64,000 nt of DNA from Eleginops maclovinus. Taxonomy: Eukaryota; Chordata; Actinopteri; Perciformes; Eleginopidae. Shown here piece by piece: positions 63,517-64,000 of the stretch. The stretch is from contig NC_086361.1 in NCBI RefSeq assembly GCF_036324505.1, positions 6,546,828-6,610,827 on the forward strand. Reading direction: 5' to 3'. The notes under the pieces were generated by a model. The model did no database searches and was not told the origin of the DNA. It saw nothing but the letters and a program-made list of their open reading frames with translations. Numbering within the stretch: the first letter of the stretch is position 1; each line of letters starts with the position of its first letter. Both the position numbers and the translations under genes were made by a program.

Positions 63517-63834
63517 TTGTTTACTTCTAACATAATGACATCACTATGTAACACTTGCGCTTCTATTGGCTAGCGCTGAAACACATTGTACGTGATAGGC
63601 TAAGGAGCAGGACATCTCTTAGCGTTTGACCAACCACAACAGAGCCGCCTAGCTAACCAATCAAAGCAGACTGGGCTCTGGTTTCAGACAGAGGGGGAAA
63701 TATTGTGCTGCAGCACAGGCAGGATGAGAAACATAAAGAGCTTTTTGAACATTAAAGCATGGAGACATGTCCCAGTAGAGGCGGAAAAAAATACAAATAT
63801 GAACCTGAACTAAGAACATCATGTCCTCTTTAAA
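63517..63834 (+). repeat. dispersed repeat, copy 2
   Basis: The longer of two copies of an interspersed repeat (other copy at 24343-24608, same orientation). It holds the extra block GAGCAGGACATCTCTTAGCG and ends in AACCTGAACTAAGAACATCA followed by TGTCCTCTTTAAA. Its class is unassigned. Confidence 0.8.
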
Positions 63835-64000
63835 TCCTTTAATTAAGTCACAATGCCCTTTTTTTAAAGCACTGCTTCCATAATGTATTCCACTTCCTTA
63901 AGTAGGACAACACAAATTGAACAGAAGTTTGCTTAAGGAAATAAGTTTTACTTTTTGAGTTATGGTGGAAATCGTCCAACTAAAAGTTGTAACTCTTTTT

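Noticed and set aside
54057..64000. Signal-peptide exon of the nectin gene
   Set aside because: Several short hydrophobic frames were considered, but none combined a start, a hydrophobic core and a phase-1 donor convincingly.

Overview
The window reads as non-coding-rich nuclear DNA of a ray-finned (teleost-like) fish. Evidence: very long CA/GT dinucleotide tracts, an apparently intact Tc1-type transposon, fish-style non-LTR retrotransposon fragments, a tRNA-derived SINE, and one gene with large introns. The organism call is inference from this repeat profile and from the gene.

One protein-coding gene is recognised: a nectin on the minus strand, best matched to nectin-2. Six coding exons lie in the window and join without a frame break: 53944-54056 and 50397-50640 (V-type Ig domain, split by an intron), 40992-41285 (second Ig domain), 37876-37993 and 37111-37259 (third Ig domain, split), and 10438-11063 (juxtamembrane, transmembrane and cytoplasmic part with stop). 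Together they encode 513 residues: the mature ectodomain, one membrane helix, and a tail ending in Ala-Ile-Tyr-Val, the nectin-type ligand for the afadin PDZ domain. The signal-peptide exon was not found; it should lie to the right, in 54057-64000 or beyond. Nectins are adhesion molecules of adherens junctions.

Layout from left to right: 1-10437 is 3' flank and UTR with a LINE tail near 1 kb. Then comes the terminal exon (10438-11063), followed by a 26-kb last intron (11064-37110) full of microsatellites, with the Tc1-type element at 15254-16903. From 37111 to 54056 are the five ectodomain exons and their introns. From 54057 to 64000 is first-intron or upstream DNA with a rearranged LINE fragment, a SINE, a 44-bp-arm palindrome and a dispersed repeat that also occurs at 24.3 kb.

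The most interesting pattern is in the last intron. Read in the gene's direction, every CA-type tract lies in the 5' part and every UG-type tract in the 3' part, and the first (CA)55 begins 15 nt after the 5' splice site. The intron could therefore fold on itself through complementary repeats. Other items worth a second look are the uninterrupted transposase with catalytic spacing identical to Sleeping Beauty, a six-copy CCAAT/ATTGG minisatellite, the palindrome at 63.4 kb, and the intron inside the V domain.
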